Translations under genes and position numbers: made by a program
In this document: positions 8,642 through 18,543 of the stretch, piece after piece
Layout of the letters: the number at the start of each line of letters is the position of its first letter
How positions within the stretch are numbered: the first letter of the stretch is position 1
The notes under the pieces: generated by a model
Databases searched by the model: none
What the model saw: only the letters and a program-made list of their open reading frames with translations
What the model was told of the DNA's origin: nothing
Origin: Campylobacter concisus
Lineage (GTDB): Bacteria; Campylobacterota; Campylobacteria; Campylobacterales; Campylobacteraceae
Length of the DNA stretch: 64,000 bases
NCBI RefSeq assembly: GCF_002165775.1
Contig: NZ_NDYP01000009.1
Location: 106,161-170,160, forward strand
Direction of reading: 5' to 3'

Positions 8642-9485
8642 TAAAATTTGCTTAAGAGGGCGAGAATTTTGGCTTTTAAGAGATGATCTGCTAGGCGAGT
8701 TTAACGGCAACAAAGCAAGAAAACTAGAGTATTTTTTAAAGGCCGATCTTAGCGGCATAAAAGCCATCGTATCTCACGGCTCAAGCCAGTCAAATGCTAT
8801 GTATAGCTTAAGCCTTTTTGCCAAGATAAAGGGGCTTAAATTTTACTACGTCGTCTCTCATCTTAGTTCAAATTTAGAGCAAAATCCAGTTGGAAATTTC
8901 AAATTTGCACTTGAAAATGGCATGGAAATTTTTGTAAAAGAGGAGCGTGAGAAATTTGCTAAAGAGCTTGCAAATAGCAAAAATGCACTCTTTATAAATG
9001 AAGGCGTGGCGCAGAGTGAGGCCGAGCTTGGCTTTATCACGCAGGCAAATGAGATAAATGAGTGGAGCAAAAAAAGTGGTATAAAGCCTGATATATTTTT
9101 GCCATCAGGCACAGGTACAAGTGCATGCTATCTGGCAAAGCACACCGATCTTAGCGTTTTTACAACTCCTTGCGTGGGGGACAGCGACTATCTAAAAAAG
9201 CAAATTTATGAGCTAGATAAAGATAGTAAAGTGCAAATTTTAAATCCACCAAGGAAGTATCATTTTGGGAATTTATACCCAGAGCTTTATGAAATTTGGC
9301 TTGAAGTGTGCAAAAGCGGTGTAGAATTTGACCTAGTGTATGACCCTGCTGGCTTTATCACGCTTTTTGCAAATTTAGATAGGCTTGGAGCTGAAATTTT
9401 ATATATCCACCAGGGTGGAATTTTAGGTAACATTACACAAAGACAAAGATACGAGAGAAAATTAAAATTAAAGGAGCATAAATGA
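8634..9485 (+). CDS. PLP-dependent ACC deaminase/D-cysteine desulfhydrase family protein
   Basis: A 283-residue fold-type II PLP enzyme. The N-terminal GNKARKLEYFL segment carries the Schiff-base lysine, SHGSSQSNAMYSL matches the phosphate or substrate loop, and LPSGTGTSACYLA is the glycine-rich PLP-phosphate loop. The family acts on 1-aminocyclopropane-1-carboxylate, D-cysteine or similar amino acids, and I cannot choose a substrate. The protein is shorter than the usual 330 residues, mainly at the N terminus. It starts with GTG and overlaps the OmpA-like gene by eight bases, and its own stop overlaps hisD, so all four genes from 6240 look like one transcription unit. Confidence 0.8.
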   Translation: MIDKICLRGREFWLLRDDLLGEFNGNKARKLEYFLKADLSGIKAIVSHGSSQSNAMYSLSLFAKIKGLKFYYVVSHLSSNLEQNPVGNFKFALENGMEIFVKEEREKFAKELANSKNALFINEGVAQSEAELGFITQANEINEWSKKSGIKPDIFLPSGTGTSACYLAKHTDLSVFTTPCVGDSDYLKKQIYELDKDSKVQILNPPRKYHFGNLYPELYEIWLEVCKSGVEFDLVYDPAGFITLFANLDRLGAEILYIHQGGILGNITQRQRYERKLKLKEHK

Positions 9486-10774
9486 AATTTTTTCATAGTA
9501 GTGACGCTGATTTTGAGAGTAAATTTTTACAGCTGGTTAAACGAAGTGATAATGACATGAGTGCTGTAATGCCGGTGGTTGCTGGAATAATAGATGAGAT
9601 AAGAAAAGATGGCGATAGTGCACTTTTTGCGCAGATAGCTAAATTTGATAAATTTAGCGTTACAAGTAAAAACGACATAATAATCGACGTAAAAGAGATG
9701 GAGGCCGCATATAATTCGTTAGATAATGCTTTGAGAGTAGCTTTAAATTCAGCTCACGATAGGATAAAAAGCTATCACGAGCGCACAAAACCAAGCGACT
9801 GGACATATAAAGATGAGCATGACATCTTGCTAGGCGCAAAATACACAGCGGTTGACCGCGCTGGTCTTTATATCCCAGGTGGTAAGGCAGCATATCCTAG
9901 CTCGCTTCTTATGAATGCGATCCCAGCGATCGTAGCTGGAGTAAAAGAGATCGTAGTGTGCACTCCAGCGCCAAATGGTAAGGTAAATACCTTACTTCTT
10001 GCGGCAATGCACCTTTGTGGCATAAAGACAGCCTTTAAAGTAGGAGGTGCAAGTGCTATTGCAGCGATGGCATACGGAACTGCAACCGTGCCAAAGGTAG
10101 ATGTCATCACGGGCCCTGGCAACATCTACGTAGCGACTGCCAAAAAACTAGTTTATGGTGACGTAAATATCGATATGATCGCTGGTCCAAGCGAGATAGG
10201 CGTGATCGCTGATGATAGCGCTGATCCTCGCCATATAGCTATTGATATGCTTTCTCAAGCCGAGCACGACGAGATAGCAAGTGCCTTTTTGATAACGCCG
10301 GTAGAGGCTTTTGCAAGGGCTGTGCAAAGACACATTGAAGATGAGCTAAAGACACTAAAACGTGAGCCGATCGCAAGTGCAAGCATAAGAAATAAAGCTG
10401 CAATAATAGTGGCAAAAGATTTGAAAGAGTGTTTTGCTCTCATGAATGAGCTTGCTGTTGAGCACCTAGAGATCGCTACAAACGATGCTTTAAGTTATAT
10501 TGATGATGTGACTCATGCGGGCGCTATATTTTTTGGACACTTTACGCCTGAAGCGATGGGGGATTATATCGCTGGACCAAATCACACATTGCCAACTGGC
10601 GGAAGTGCGAGATTTTACTCGCCGCTTGGAGTTGAAAATTTCATGAAGCGAAGTTCGATCATTTCAGTGAGTAGAAAAGGTATCATGCATCTTGGCAAAT
10701 CATGCATGCAGCTAGCTGAAGCTGAGGGGCTAACCGCTCATAAAAAATCAGTCGCAGTGAGGCTAGAAGAGTAA
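9482..10774 (+). CDS. hisD: Histidinol dehydrogenase
   Basis: A 430-residue zinc enzyme for the last two steps of histidine synthesis (L-histidinol to L-histidine with two NAD+). Characteristic segments are DRAGLYIPGGKAAYPSSLLMNAIPA, VDVITGPGNIYVATAKK, IAGPSEIGVIAD, the catalytic QAEHDE with its Glu-His pair, and GPNHTLPTGGSARF near the C terminus. The length is normal. It is not beside other his genes. Its ATG overlaps the stop of the PLP-enzyme gene (ATGA), suggesting coupling. In AT-rich epsilonproteobacteria his genes are often scattered, so this isolation is not a sign of damage. Confidence 0.96.
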   Translation: MKFFHSSDADFESKFLQLVKRSDNDMSAVMPVVAGIIDEIRKDGDSALFAQIAKFDKFSVTSKNDIIIDVKEMEAAYNSLDNALRVALNSAHDRIKSYHERTKPSDWTYKDEHDILLGAKYTAVDRAGLYIPGGKAAYPSSLLMNAIPAIVAGVKEIVVCTPAPNGKVNTLLLAAMHLCGIKTAFKVGGASAIAAMAYGTATVPKVDVITGPGNIYVATAKKLVYGDVNIDMIAGPSEIGVIADDSADPRHIAIDMLSQAEHDEIASAFLITPVEAFARAVQRHIEDELKTLKREPIASASIRNKAAIIVAKDLKECFALMNELAVEHLEIATNDALSYIDDVTHAGAIFFGHFTPEAMGDYIAGPNHTLPTGGSARFYSPLGVENFMKRSSIISVSRKGIMHLGKSCMQLAEAEGLTAHKKSVAVRLEE

Positions 10775-10855
10775 AAAATAGATTTTATAGAGATTTTGCA
10801 ACTTTTTATAGAATTTATAGTAGAATCCATAGCGAATTATTAAAAAGGAGTTGTT

Positions 10856-11611
10856 ATGAAGTTAGGAACTTATACTGCAAACCAGGCTTCAGGAAACTAT
10901 TATTTAGATCAGGCAAAAAATAGCGAGAAGAAAGCGCTAAATGCTATCTCTGCAAACAGCGAGATCAAGGCATCAGGTGCAAATTTACAAATCGCAGAGA
11001 GTTTGCTTTCACAAACAAATGTCTTGAACGAAGGTTTGGCAAATGCAAACGACATGATCGGTATGCTTCAAATCGCTGACTCAACGCTTTTAAATTTAAG
11101 TAAAAGTACAGATAGAATAGGCGAGCTTTCAAGTAAGCTTACAAATCCTACTCTCTCAGCAAATGAACAAAAAGGTATAAAGGGCGAAATAAACGCACTA
11201 AGAAATGCTATGAATGATAGCGTAAAAGAGGCTAAATTTAATGGCAAAAACGTATTTGATGCTGAGCTTGGATTTTTCACAGGCGAGAGTACAAAAAATA
11301 TAAATTTGGGCACAAATGCTCTTTTAAATGTCAAAGATGACGGCTCAAATACAGGTGAAATTTTAAAAAATATAAATTCACTTCGCTCAGAGATCGGATC
11401 AACACAAAATGCTGTATTTAGAGGTATAAATGCTCTAGCCGCAAGGAGCGTGGCAAATGCTAATAGTGTAGAAAATCTTGATAGTAGTGATATCGCAAAG
11501 AACTTGGAAGAAAATTTACAAGCAAATTTAAAGCTACATGCTGCGAGCTTAGCCAAAGCTCATGATACTACGAGCTTAGCTGCAAAACTAGATAAACTTC
11601 TAGCTGAATAA
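10856..11611 (+). CDS. flaC: Short secreted flagellin FlaC
   Basis: A 251-residue flagellin-like protein with conserved N-terminal D0/D1 helices (LQIAESLLSQTNVLNEGLANANDMIGMLQIAD) and C-terminal D1/D0 helices (VENLDSSDIAKNLEENLQANLKLHAASLAK), but no variable D2/D3 surface domain. Its size matches FlaC of C. jejuni (about 249 residues), which is exported through the flagellar apparatus and binds host cells rather than forming the filament. AAAGGAG precedes the ATG. TAGAAT about 40 bases upstream may be a -10 box; no GG-N10-GC sigma54 site is visible. A terminator follows, so the gene is monocistronic. Confidence 0.88.
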   Translation: MKLGTYTANQASGNYYLDQAKNSEKKALNAISANSEIKASGANLQIAESLLSQTNVLNEGLANANDMIGMLQIADSTLLNLSKSTDRIGELSSKLTNPTLSANEQKGIKGEINALRNAMNDSVKEAKFNGKNVFDAELGFFTGESTKNINLGTNALLNVKDDGSNTGEILKNINSLRSEIGSTQNAVFRGINALAARSVANANSVENLDSSDIAKNLEENLQANLKLHAASLAKAHDTTSLAAKLDKLLAE

Positions 11612-11614
11612 ATT

Positions 11615-11647
11615 TTTACCGGTCTTGCACCGGTAAATTCTTTTTAT
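11615..11647 (+). terminator. Terminator after flaC
   Basis: A perfect nine-base stem, tttaccggt with accggtaaa, has a five-base loop and a T-rich tail. It starts four bases after the flaC stop. Confidence 0.9.
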
Positions 11648-11833
11648 CTAATTTTATTCTTTAAAAAATATTAAGTTTTTGTGTTTCTATTTTTAAGTTG
11701 GTTTAATGGCTAAATAAAATTTAGATCTAGTCTTTCAATAATGAAATTAATGTAGTTTGCTAGTAAAATTTATTGCTAAAAATTATCAAATTTAAATTTT
11801 ATAAAGCTAAAGAGAAAGTCTTAAGGAAAATAT

Positions 11834-11860
11834 CCAAAAGAAAAGGGCTTTTAGCCCTCA
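11834..11860 (-). terminator. Terminator of rpoD overlapping its stop codon
   Basis: Read on the minus strand, the stem agggct/agccct encloses the rpoD TAA stop within its loop region and runs into TTTTCTTTT. The hairpin starts inside the last codons of rpoD. Confidence 0.8.
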
Positions 11861-13707
11861 ATGTAGTTTTTAAGTTTTCTACCGACTTTTGGGTGTTTTA
11901 GTTTTTTTATAGCTGAGCTTTCTATCTGGCGGACGCGCTCACGAGTGACATTTAGGGCCTTGCCGATCTCTTCAAGTGTGCGGTCGCTCTCATCTTCAAG
12001 CAAGCCAAATCTCATCGAAATAACCGCTTTTTCACGCTCATTTAGCTGTGAAAGTACGTCATCTATCTGCTCTCTAAGGTCACTTTTTAAAATTTGATCA
12101 ATTGGAGAAAGTGAGCTTTTATCCTCAACAAAATCTCCAAATTTACCGTCTTCTTCGTTTGCGATAGGGGCTTCGAGGCTGATAGGCTCTTTTGTTATTT
12201 TGATGACTTGCTTTACCTTATCAACGCTTAGTCCAACCTCTTTTGCGATAACGCTCACATCAGGCTCTTTTCCCTCTTCTTGGAGGTATTTGCGGTTTAT
12301 TTTGTTGATACGATTTATCGTCTCTATCATATGGATAGGTATCCTAATCGTCCTTGCCTGATCGGCGATCGCACGCGAAATAGCCTGGCGGATCCACCAT
12401 GTGGCGTAGGTTGAAAATTTATAGCCTTTTCTATATTCAAATTTATCAACCGCCTTCATAAGGCCAATGTTGCCCTCTTGGATGAGATCTAAAAATGGCA
12501 AGCCCCTGTTTGTATAGCGTTTCGCGATACTTACAACTAGACGGAGATTTGACTTAGCCATTCTAGCTTTTGCCTCGTCAGAAATTTTCTTTCCACGTTT
12601 GATCTGCTCTAGAATTTCTTTTAGCCTTGTTGGTTCAAGATCAAAGCCTTGCTTGCTTGCCTCTTTTGTAGTAAATAGCTTTTTGATCTCGACATAAGTT
12701 GAGACCATTGTAGCTTCTGGTACTCGAGCCGCGATTTCTTCCTTACTAAGCTTGATGATATCTTTTAGTATGCTTTTGTGATTTTTCTTAAGTTCATCAC
12801 TAAACATTGGCAAGCGATACTCTAAGCGTTTTAATTCTCTATCAAATTCATCGTCGCTTTTTAGAGCTGTTTCCATTGATTTTACGATTTCGCTGATTAG
12901 CTTACTTGTTGGCCCAAGATCCATCAACTTCTCTTTTAAAATTTTCTTTTTAAATGCAAGAGCCATTTTTGAAGCTGTGTCGTCACTTTCTACCTTATCT
13001 TGCTTGTTTGCAGTTTTTAGCCACTCTTTTTTAGCTTTTTCAAGGGCTTTAAAGCTCTCTATGACCTTTTCAGCACGTTTGTCGTTTTTGGCTGATTTTT
13101 TAGGAGCTTCGTTCTCTTCGTTGTCCTCATCTTCCTCGTCTATATCGTCTTCGCTATCTTCATTCTCTTCGTTTTCACTCTCGTCCTCAAAACTCTTAAA
13201 AAGCTCTTTTACACGGCGTTCTCTGTTTATAAGTGGCTCTTTGTAATCAAGTATGAAATCTATCAAAAATGGCACTGAACAAAATGCATCGATAATGATA
13301 TCTTCGCCAAGCTCGATTCTTTTGCTGATCTCTACCTCTTCATCTTTTGTAAGAAGTGCGATCTGACCCATCTCTCTTAGATACATCCTTACTGGACTAT
13401 CAGATCTTGACCACTCTAAAAGGTCACTTTCGCCTGAAAGATCGAGGTCTTCGTCGATATCTTGATCACTTTTTTGAGCATTTTCTTGGCGTTTTTTAGC
13501 ATCGGCTAAATTTCTAAGCTTTGCAGCCTCAGCAGATGTGATGAGCTGGACTTTATTCGTTTTTGCTAGTTGTTCTATCTTTTTTACTATCGTAGCAGTC
13601 GGAGCTTTGTCTAATAATTTTACTAATTTTTCGTATGTCAAAAAGCCTTTTGCATTTTCAGCGAAAAGCTCTTCTATCTGAGAAAAAGAGTCTTTTGCGG
13701 CGCTCAT
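11851..13707 (-). CDS. rpoD: Primary sigma factor RpoD (sigma70)
   Basis: A 618-residue housekeeping sigma factor. Region 1.1 occupies the N terminus, region 1.2 begins near [18 protein letters not shown], and a non-conserved insert at about 165-260 contains a very acidic run. Regions 2.1-2.4 ([47 protein letters not shown]) read the -10 box. Region 3 and region 4.2 ([22 protein letters not shown]) complete the set. Its own promoter on the minus strand has a TATAAT at 13763-13768 preceded by GGG. The gene is monocistronic and ends in a hairpin that includes its stop codon. Confidence 0.97.
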   Translation of the reverse strand: MSAAKDSFSQIEELFAENAKGFLTYEKLVKLLDKAPTATIVKKIEQLAKTNKVQLITSAEAAKLRNLADAKKRQENAQKSDQDIDEDLDLSGESDLLEWSRSDSPVRMYLREMGQIALLTKDEEVEISKRIELGEDIIIDAFCSVPFLIDFILDYKEPLINRERRVKELFKSFEDESENEENEDSEDDIDEEDEDNEENEAPKKSAKNDKRAEKVIESFKALEKAKKEWLKTANKQDKVESDDTASKMALAFKKKILKEKLMDLGPTSKLISEIVKSMETALKSDDEFDRELKRLEYRLPMFSDELKKNHKSILKDIIKLSKEEIAARVPEATMVSTYVEIKKLFTTKEASKQGFDLEPTRLKEILEQIKRGKKISDEAKARMAKSNLRLVVSIAKRYTNRGLPFLDLIQEGNIGLMKAVDKFEYRKGYKFSTYATWWIRQAISRAIADQARTIRIPIHMIETINRINKINRKYLQEEGKEPDVSVIAKEVGLSVDKVKQVIKITKEPISLEAPIANEEDGKFGDFVEDKSSLSPIDQILKSDLREQIDDVLSQLNEREKAVISMRFGLLEDESDRTLEEIGKALNVTRERVRQIESSAIKKLKHPKVGRKLKNYIEG

Positions 13708-13762
13708 AAATTTCCTTTCGAATCGTCTAATTGTGATTTAAGTGTTGTTTAAAAGAAAGTGG

Positions 13763-13768
13763 ATTATA
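13763..13768 (-). promoter_or_regulatory. Sigma70 -10 box of rpoD
   Basis: TATAAT on the minus strand is preceded by TTTGGG and an AT-rich tract, 56 bases before the rpoD start codon. This suggests autoregulated housekeeping transcription. Confidence 0.6.
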
Positions 13769-13800
13769 CCCAAATTTTGTAAATGTGTATAAAAACAAAA

Positions 13801-13818
13801 TTGGAACGATGATTGCTT
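13801..13818 (+). promoter_or_regulatory. Sigma54 promoter of flgG2-flgG
   Basis: TTGGAAC followed by TTGCTT gives GG at 13803-13804 and GC at 13815-13816 with exactly ten bases between. This is the Campylobacter flagellar class 2 promoter form read by RpoN with the activator FlgR. The flgG2 ATG lies 42 bases after the GC. Confidence 0.9.
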
Positions 13819-13857
13819 AGTAAATTCTAAACAATCAAATTTTGATTAGGAAAATTT

Positions 13858-14667
13858 ATGCAAAATGGTTATTATCAAGCCACTGCTGGCATGGTAACGC
13901 AGTTTAACAGACTAAATGTCATCTCAAACAACCTTGCAAATGTAAATACGATCGGCTACAAGCGAAATGACGTAGTTATCGGTGACTTTGCGAGAATTTT
14001 TAAAGAGACGCAAGATGAGCTTCCGCTTAAAAATCACACAAAAGATGGAGCTAAATTTTTAAATAGAACTCTTAACCGCGTGCCACAAGTGAGCGAAGAA
14101 TACACCGACTTTAGTGCCGGTGGCTTTAAATACAGCTCAAACACGCTTGACTTTGCGATAAAAAGAGATGACGCATTCTTCTTAGTCGATACTCCAAATG
14201 GCGTAAAGCTTAGTAAAAACGGCTCTTTTAGTCTTGATGGCGACGGCTACATCGTCACAAAAGAAGGCTATAAAGTTTTACCAAGCGGCTACGAGGCACA
14301 AAATCCTGGTCAAAGAGGTATCCAAGTACCACAAGGAGAGGTGCTAACTGCTGATAAAAATGGAAATTTATACTCAAATAACAATCAATTTTCTAAATTT
14401 TTTATCGCCCAACCAAGGGAGATAAGAGATCTTAAAAAGGCCGGCGACAACCTCTTTGAAACTAGAAATTTTGACGACATAACCGAGCTTGATGAAGCTG
14501 ATAGTGTAATGCAAGGATATGCTCAGATGTCAAACGTAAACCCAGTTTTAGAAATGGTGGGTCTAATAGAAACCCAGCGCTTAGTTGATATGTATCAAAA
14601 GGTTATGACAAGCCACATGAGTGATCTTAACCAAGATGCTGTTCAAAAACTAGCCCTAAAAGCTTAA
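13858..14667 (+). CDS. flgG2: Flagellar rod protein FlgG2 (FlgF/FlgG family)
   Basis: A 269-residue basal-body rod protein. It opens with the family signature GYYQATAGMVTQFNRLNVISNNLANVNTIGYKRND, followed by a central domain and the C-terminal helical motif NPVLEMVGLIETQRLVDMYQKVM. It is placed just before flgG and is a little shorter in its central domain, matching the proximal-rod paralogue called flgG2 (or flgF) in C. jejuni (Cj0697). The protein is exported by the flagellar type III system and forms part of the rod. A perfect sigma54 promoter lies directly upstream, and flgG follows 15 bases later. Confidence 0.93.
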   Translation: MQNGYYQATAGMVTQFNRLNVISNNLANVNTIGYKRNDVVIGDFARIFKETQDELPLKNHTKDGAKFLNRTLNRVPQVSEEYTDFSAGGFKYSSNTLDFAIKRDDAFFLVDTPNGVKLSKNGSFSLDGDGYIVTKEGYKVLPSGYEAQNPGQRGIQVPQGEVLTADKNGNLYSNNNQFSKFFIAQPREIRDLKKAGDNLFETRNFDDITELDEADSVMQGYAQMSNVNPVLEMVGLIETQRLVDMYQKVMTSHMSDLNQDAVQKLALKA

Positions 14668-14682
14668 TAAAAGGATAAAACT

Positions 14683-15471
14683 ATGATGAGATCACTTTAC
14701 ACTGCGGCCACTGGCATGATAGCCCAGCAGACGCAGATAGATGTAACCTCACACAACATTGCAAACGTAAATACTTATGGATACAAGAAAAATAGGGCTG
14801 AATTTGCTGATCTTATGTATCAAGTAATGGAGTACGCAGGTACGGCTACAAGTCAGACTACTACAAGTCCAACTGGTATCGAAGTGGGTCTTGGCGTACG
14901 TCCAACGGCGATAAATAAAATTTTTTCTCAGGGCTATTTTAAAGAGACTAGCAATAACCTAGATATGGTAATAGCTGGCAACGGATTTTTTCAGATTCAG
15001 TTACCAGATGGCACCACTGCTTATACTAGAAATGGCGCCTTTAAGCTTGATGCAAACGGCACTATTGTAAATAGCGACGGCTATCAGCTGATCCCTCAGA
15101 TCACAGTCCCTGCAAATGCGACGCAAATTTCTATCGGCACAGATGGCACCGTGTCAGTGCTCCAAGCAGGTGAGAGAGAGATGGCTCAGATAGGTCAGAT
15201 CGAGTTAGCAAACTTTATAAACCCAGCTGGCCTTCACTCAATGGGTGACAACAACTATCTAGAAACAAGCGCTAGCGGTAACGTGGTGGTGGGTGTGGCA
15301 GGACTTGACGGACTTGGTACGATCAGACAAGGATTTGTCGAGATGAGTAACGTTCAGCTGGTCGAAGAGATGACCGATCTTATCACTGGCCAGCGCGCAT
15401 ACGAGGCAAACTCAAAGGCGATAACTACGAGTGATTCGATGCTTGAAATAGTAAATGGGCTTAAAAGGTAG
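14683..15471 (+). CDS. flgG: Flagellar distal rod protein FlgG
   Basis: A 262-residue protein with the canonical FlgG start MRSLYTAATGMIAQQTQIDVTSHNIANVNTYGYKKNRAEF, the motif LDMVIAGNGFFQIQLPDGTTAYTRNGAFKLD and the C-terminal VQLVEEMTDLITGQRAYEANSKAI. It builds the distal rod of the flagellum. It shares the sigma54 promoter of flgG2 and is preceded by AAGGA. A very short membrane-peptide gene follows six bases after the stop and may be part of the same unit. Confidence 0.96.
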   Translation: MMRSLYTAATGMIAQQTQIDVTSHNIANVNTYGYKKNRAEFADLMYQVMEYAGTATSQTTTSPTGIEVGLGVRPTAINKIFSQGYFKETSNNLDMVIAGNGFFQIQLPDGTTAYTRNGAFKLDANGTIVNSDGYQLIPQITVPANATQISIGTDGTVSVLQAGEREMAQIGQIELANFINPAGLHSMGDNNYLETSASGNVVVGVAGLDGLGTIRQGFVEMSNVQLVEEMTDLITGQRAYEANSKAITTSDSMLEIVNGLKR

Positions 15472-15476
15472 GTAGG

Positions 15477-15590
15477 ATGAACGCGACTCTAGCTATCGTT
15501 GGGCTTATACTGGTTGCTTTTACGCTTGAGGTATTTTGCTTTTTAAATAAAACATCAAAAGGCAAGGACTCGATAAAACAGACGCATTAA
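15477..15590 (+). CDS. 37-residue single-helix membrane peptide downstream of flgG
   Basis: The ORF starts at ATG 15477, eight bases after AAAAGG, and ends at TAA 15590. The peptide begins MNATLAIVGLILVAFTLEVF, one clear membrane helix, followed by a short basic tail (LNKTSKGKDSIKQTH). The gap to flgG is only five bases, so it is likely translated from the flagellar rod transcript. I do not recognise a family. Support is ribosome-site spacing, tight linkage and a well-formed helix-plus-positive-tail layout; there is no homology evidence. Confidence 0.5.
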   Translation: MNATLAIVGLILVAFTLEVFCFLNKTSKGKDSIKQTH

Positions 15591-15761
15591 TTTGGTCTAA
15601 ATTATAAATTTGGCAGTACTATTGTTGCTTGATGAATTATAAATTTTTTGAGGCATCTTTGTAACTGCCTGTAAAATTTTCTCTTATCCTGCTACCACTT
15701 TGATACATCTCGTCTAAAATTTCTGCTCTTAAGAGCAAGAATAAAAGCATCTTTTGCTTAA

Positions 15762-16205
15762 TTAAAAATTTTTAAGCATACTGCATGCTTCTTCCAAATC
15801 AAGCTCGCAGGCTTTTTTGTAGTAGTTTTTTGCTCTATTTTTATCTTGCAACATACCAGCATCTCCAGTTTCATAAATGAGTGCAAGAGTATAGCAAGCA
15901 AATGCATTTTTTAATTCACATGCCTTATTATAAAGTCTAAGTCCTTCTTCTTTCTCCTGTGCTAGAGTGTCTTTTTGTAGATATGTATTTCCTAAAAATA
16001 GACAGCTATGTGGATTGCCTAGCTCGCAGGCCTTGTTCGCCATAGCTGCCATTTTATCGCACTCATTTTTGTCAAGGTAGATATATATAAGATCGGTGCA
16101 GCTTTCTATGTTGTTTAAAGCGCATTCACTTTCAAGCTTGGCAGTATCTAAATTTTTACCCCAAGAAAATAGAATACAAAATAAAATTAGAATTACCTTT
16201 TTCAT
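15762..16205 (-). CDS. Secreted Sel1-repeat, cysteine-rich protein (Hcp-like)
   Basis: A 147-residue protein with a signal peptide (1-16) and Sel1-like/TPR helical pairs. Each repeat has the family pattern ANKACELGNPHSCLFLGNTYL or YNKACELKNAFACYTLALIYE, with Cys residues placed to form one disulfide per repeat, as in the Helicobacter cysteine-rich proteins. About three repeats are visible, ending YYKKACELDLEEACSML. The location should be periplasmic or secreted. Such proteins act as protein-binding scaffolds, and some bind penicillin weakly, but no specific role can be read here. Confidence 0.8.
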   Translation of the reverse strand: MKKVILILFCILFSWGKNLDTAKLESECALNNIESCTDLIYIYLDKNECDKMAAMANKACELGNPHSCLFLGNTYLQKDTLAQEKEEGLRLYNKACELKNAFACYTLALIYETGDAGMLQDKNRAKNYYKKACELDLEEACSMLKNF

Positions 16206-16307
16206 CTTTTAACTCCAAAAATTTCTATCATTTTATAAAATTTAACTCTATTTTTACTCTTATTTTTAAATTTTTGCTAACATTTTGGCTTTTATTAAGG
16301 TAAAAAT

Positions 16308-16970
16308 TTGACATTTAACTACGTTTTTAAACTATCTATTTCTATCTTTATGGGCTATTTTCCGCTTGGTGTCGCATTTGGCATTTTGGCTAAAAGTATG
16401 GGTGTTAGCGCATTTATCGCTGTGGCGCTTAGTACGTTAGCATACGGCGGCGCAGCGCAGTTTATGATGCTCTCGCTCTTTAGCGTTGGTACGAGCTATG
16501 TTGAGGTTTTTATCGTGAGCTACCTTGTAAATTTGCGCCACACTTTTTATGGAATTTCACTTTTAAAAGAGTATAGTGGGATCAAATTTAGGCTTTTAAA
16601 CATCGCTTTGCTAACAGATGAGACCTTTGCCATATTTAAAAATTTGGGACTAAAAGAGGCGAGTGATCGAAGTTTTGTCTTTACTTGGCTAAATTTACTT
16701 GCATGGTCTTACTGGGCGGCTGGAACACTGCTTGGTGCGATACTTGGTGATCTTATAAAGGTCGATACAAATGGGCTTGAGTTTAGTTTGACATCACTTT
16801 TTATAGTGGTTGTCATCGAGATGTTTAAAAATGATAAAAACTACCGCGTACTCTTTTTGGCGACATTTTTTGGTGTGCTTGGAGTGAGCCTATTTCCGGC
16901 TAAATTTGTGCTTGTTGGCTCAATGGCGCTTTGTTTTATATTTTTGCTTTTGTTTAAGGATAAAATTTGA
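16308..16970 (+). CDS. azlC: AzlC-family branched-chain amino acid exporter, large subunit
   Basis: A 220-residue inner-membrane protein with the AzlC signature SIFMGYFPLGVAFGILAKSMG and YGGAAQFMMLSL near the N terminus, and NLRHTFYGISLL around residue 78. With AzlD it forms a two-component exporter of branched-chain or related amino acids. It starts with TTG at 16308, seven bases after AAGG; no ATG lies near the conserved N terminus. Its stop overlaps the TTG start of azlD by four bases (TTGA), so translation is coupled. Confidence 0.88.
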   Translation: MTFNYVFKLSISIFMGYFPLGVAFGILAKSMGVSAFIAVALSTLAYGGAAQFMMLSLFSVGTSYVEVFIVSYLVNLRHTFYGISLLKEYSGIKFRLLNIALLTDETFAIFKNLGLKEASDRSFVFTWLNLLAWSYWAAGTLLGAILGDLIKVDTNGLEFSLTSLFIVVVIEMFKNDKNYRVLFLATFFGVLGVSLFPAKFVLVGSMALCFIFLLLFKDKI

Positions 16971-17302
16971 TAAGTGTAAGCTCAAGTGAGACGGTACTTT
17001 TTGTGGCGGTGCTTTTAAGTGCTCTAGCTACTTTTATAACGAGGGCAACGCCGTTTTATGCTCTGAAAAACCATAAGTCAAACCCTTATTTAGACGCCAT
17101 TGAGAAGCATATGGGCATGATGATAATGGTCGTTTTGGTCTGCTACGGCTTAAAAGATACGAAATTTAGCGAGTTTCCTTATGGTTTAAGCGAGATAGTA
17201 GCAGTTTTTACGGCTATTTTGATGCATTTAAAATTTAAAAATACCCTTCTTAGCATAGTTATTTCAACTGGAATTTATATGTTTTTGATAAGAATTTTTT
17301 AA
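16967..17302 (+). CDS. azlD: AzlD-family small subunit of the amino acid exporter
   Basis: A 111-residue hydrophobic protein with three to four membrane helices and the AzlD hallmark ATFITRATPFYALK near residue 22. It starts with TTG and overlaps azlC by four bases, with AAGGA seven bases upstream. AzlD proteins pair with AzlC to export branched-chain amino acids. Both genes lie alone between the Sel1 protein and the asparaginase, without a visible regulator. Confidence 0.86.
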   Translation: MISVSSSETVLFVAVLLSALATFITRATPFYALKNHKSNPYLDAIEKHMGMMIMVVLVCYGLKDTKFSEFPYGLSEIVAVFTAILMHLKFKNTLLSIVISTGIYMFLIRIF

Positions 17303-17349
17303 ATAAATATAAAATTTGGAAGTTAATAAATTTTTTAAATAAATGGCAT

Positions 17350-17355
17350 TATAAT
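17350..17355 (+). promoter_or_regulatory. Sigma70 -10 box of the asparaginase gene
   Basis: TATAAT within GGCATTATAATGAC lies 33 bases before the ATG at 17388. The surrounding DNA has AT tracts and no clear -35 element. Confidence 0.6.
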
Positions 17356-17372
17356 GACTTTGCAAATTTTAA

Positions 17373-18434
<1,062 letters not shown>

Positions 18435-18462
18435 AAAAAGAGGCGGCTTGGTCCGCCTTTTA
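18435..18462 (+). terminator. Terminator after the asparaginase gene
   Basis: The six-base stem aggcgg/ccgcct has a six-base loop and is followed by TTTT, directly after the stop codon. Confidence 0.88.
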
Positions 18463-18511
18463 AATTTAAGCTATAAATTTGATCGCTGGATCTGATTTAT
18501 AGCTTAAATTT
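18462..18511. repeat. 17-base perfect inverted repeat, 16-base spacer
   Basis: The arm aaatttaagctataaat at 18462-18478 is matched exactly by its reverse complement at 18495-18511. It sits directly behind the asparaginase terminator and 32 bases before the LysE-type gene. It has no T-run of its own, so it is not an ordinary terminator; a binding site or a cruciform are alternatives. Confidence 0.75.
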
Positions 18512-18543
18512 TTATATTTGTTAGCTAAATTTCAAGGCTTTTT

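Noticed and set aside
10775..10855. Sigma54 or sigma28 promoter of flaC
   Set aside because: No GG-N10-GC and no clear CGATA-type box is present; only a weak TAGAAT is seen, so no specific sigma is claimed.
11648..11833. A gene or RNA between flaC and rpoD
   Set aside because: The 190 bases are AT-rich with stops in all frames and no stable hairpin or cloverleaf.
12977..13246. Serine-rich ORF on the plus strand inside rpoD
   Set aside because: It is the antisense of the acidic Glu/Asp run of RpoD; low-complexity Ser/Leu content reflects that complement, and no ribosome site is present.
15591..15761. Sigma54-like TTGGCA...TTGCTT at about 15612-15632
   Set aside because: The GG to GC spacing is 13, not 10, and no gene starts downstream on the plus strand.
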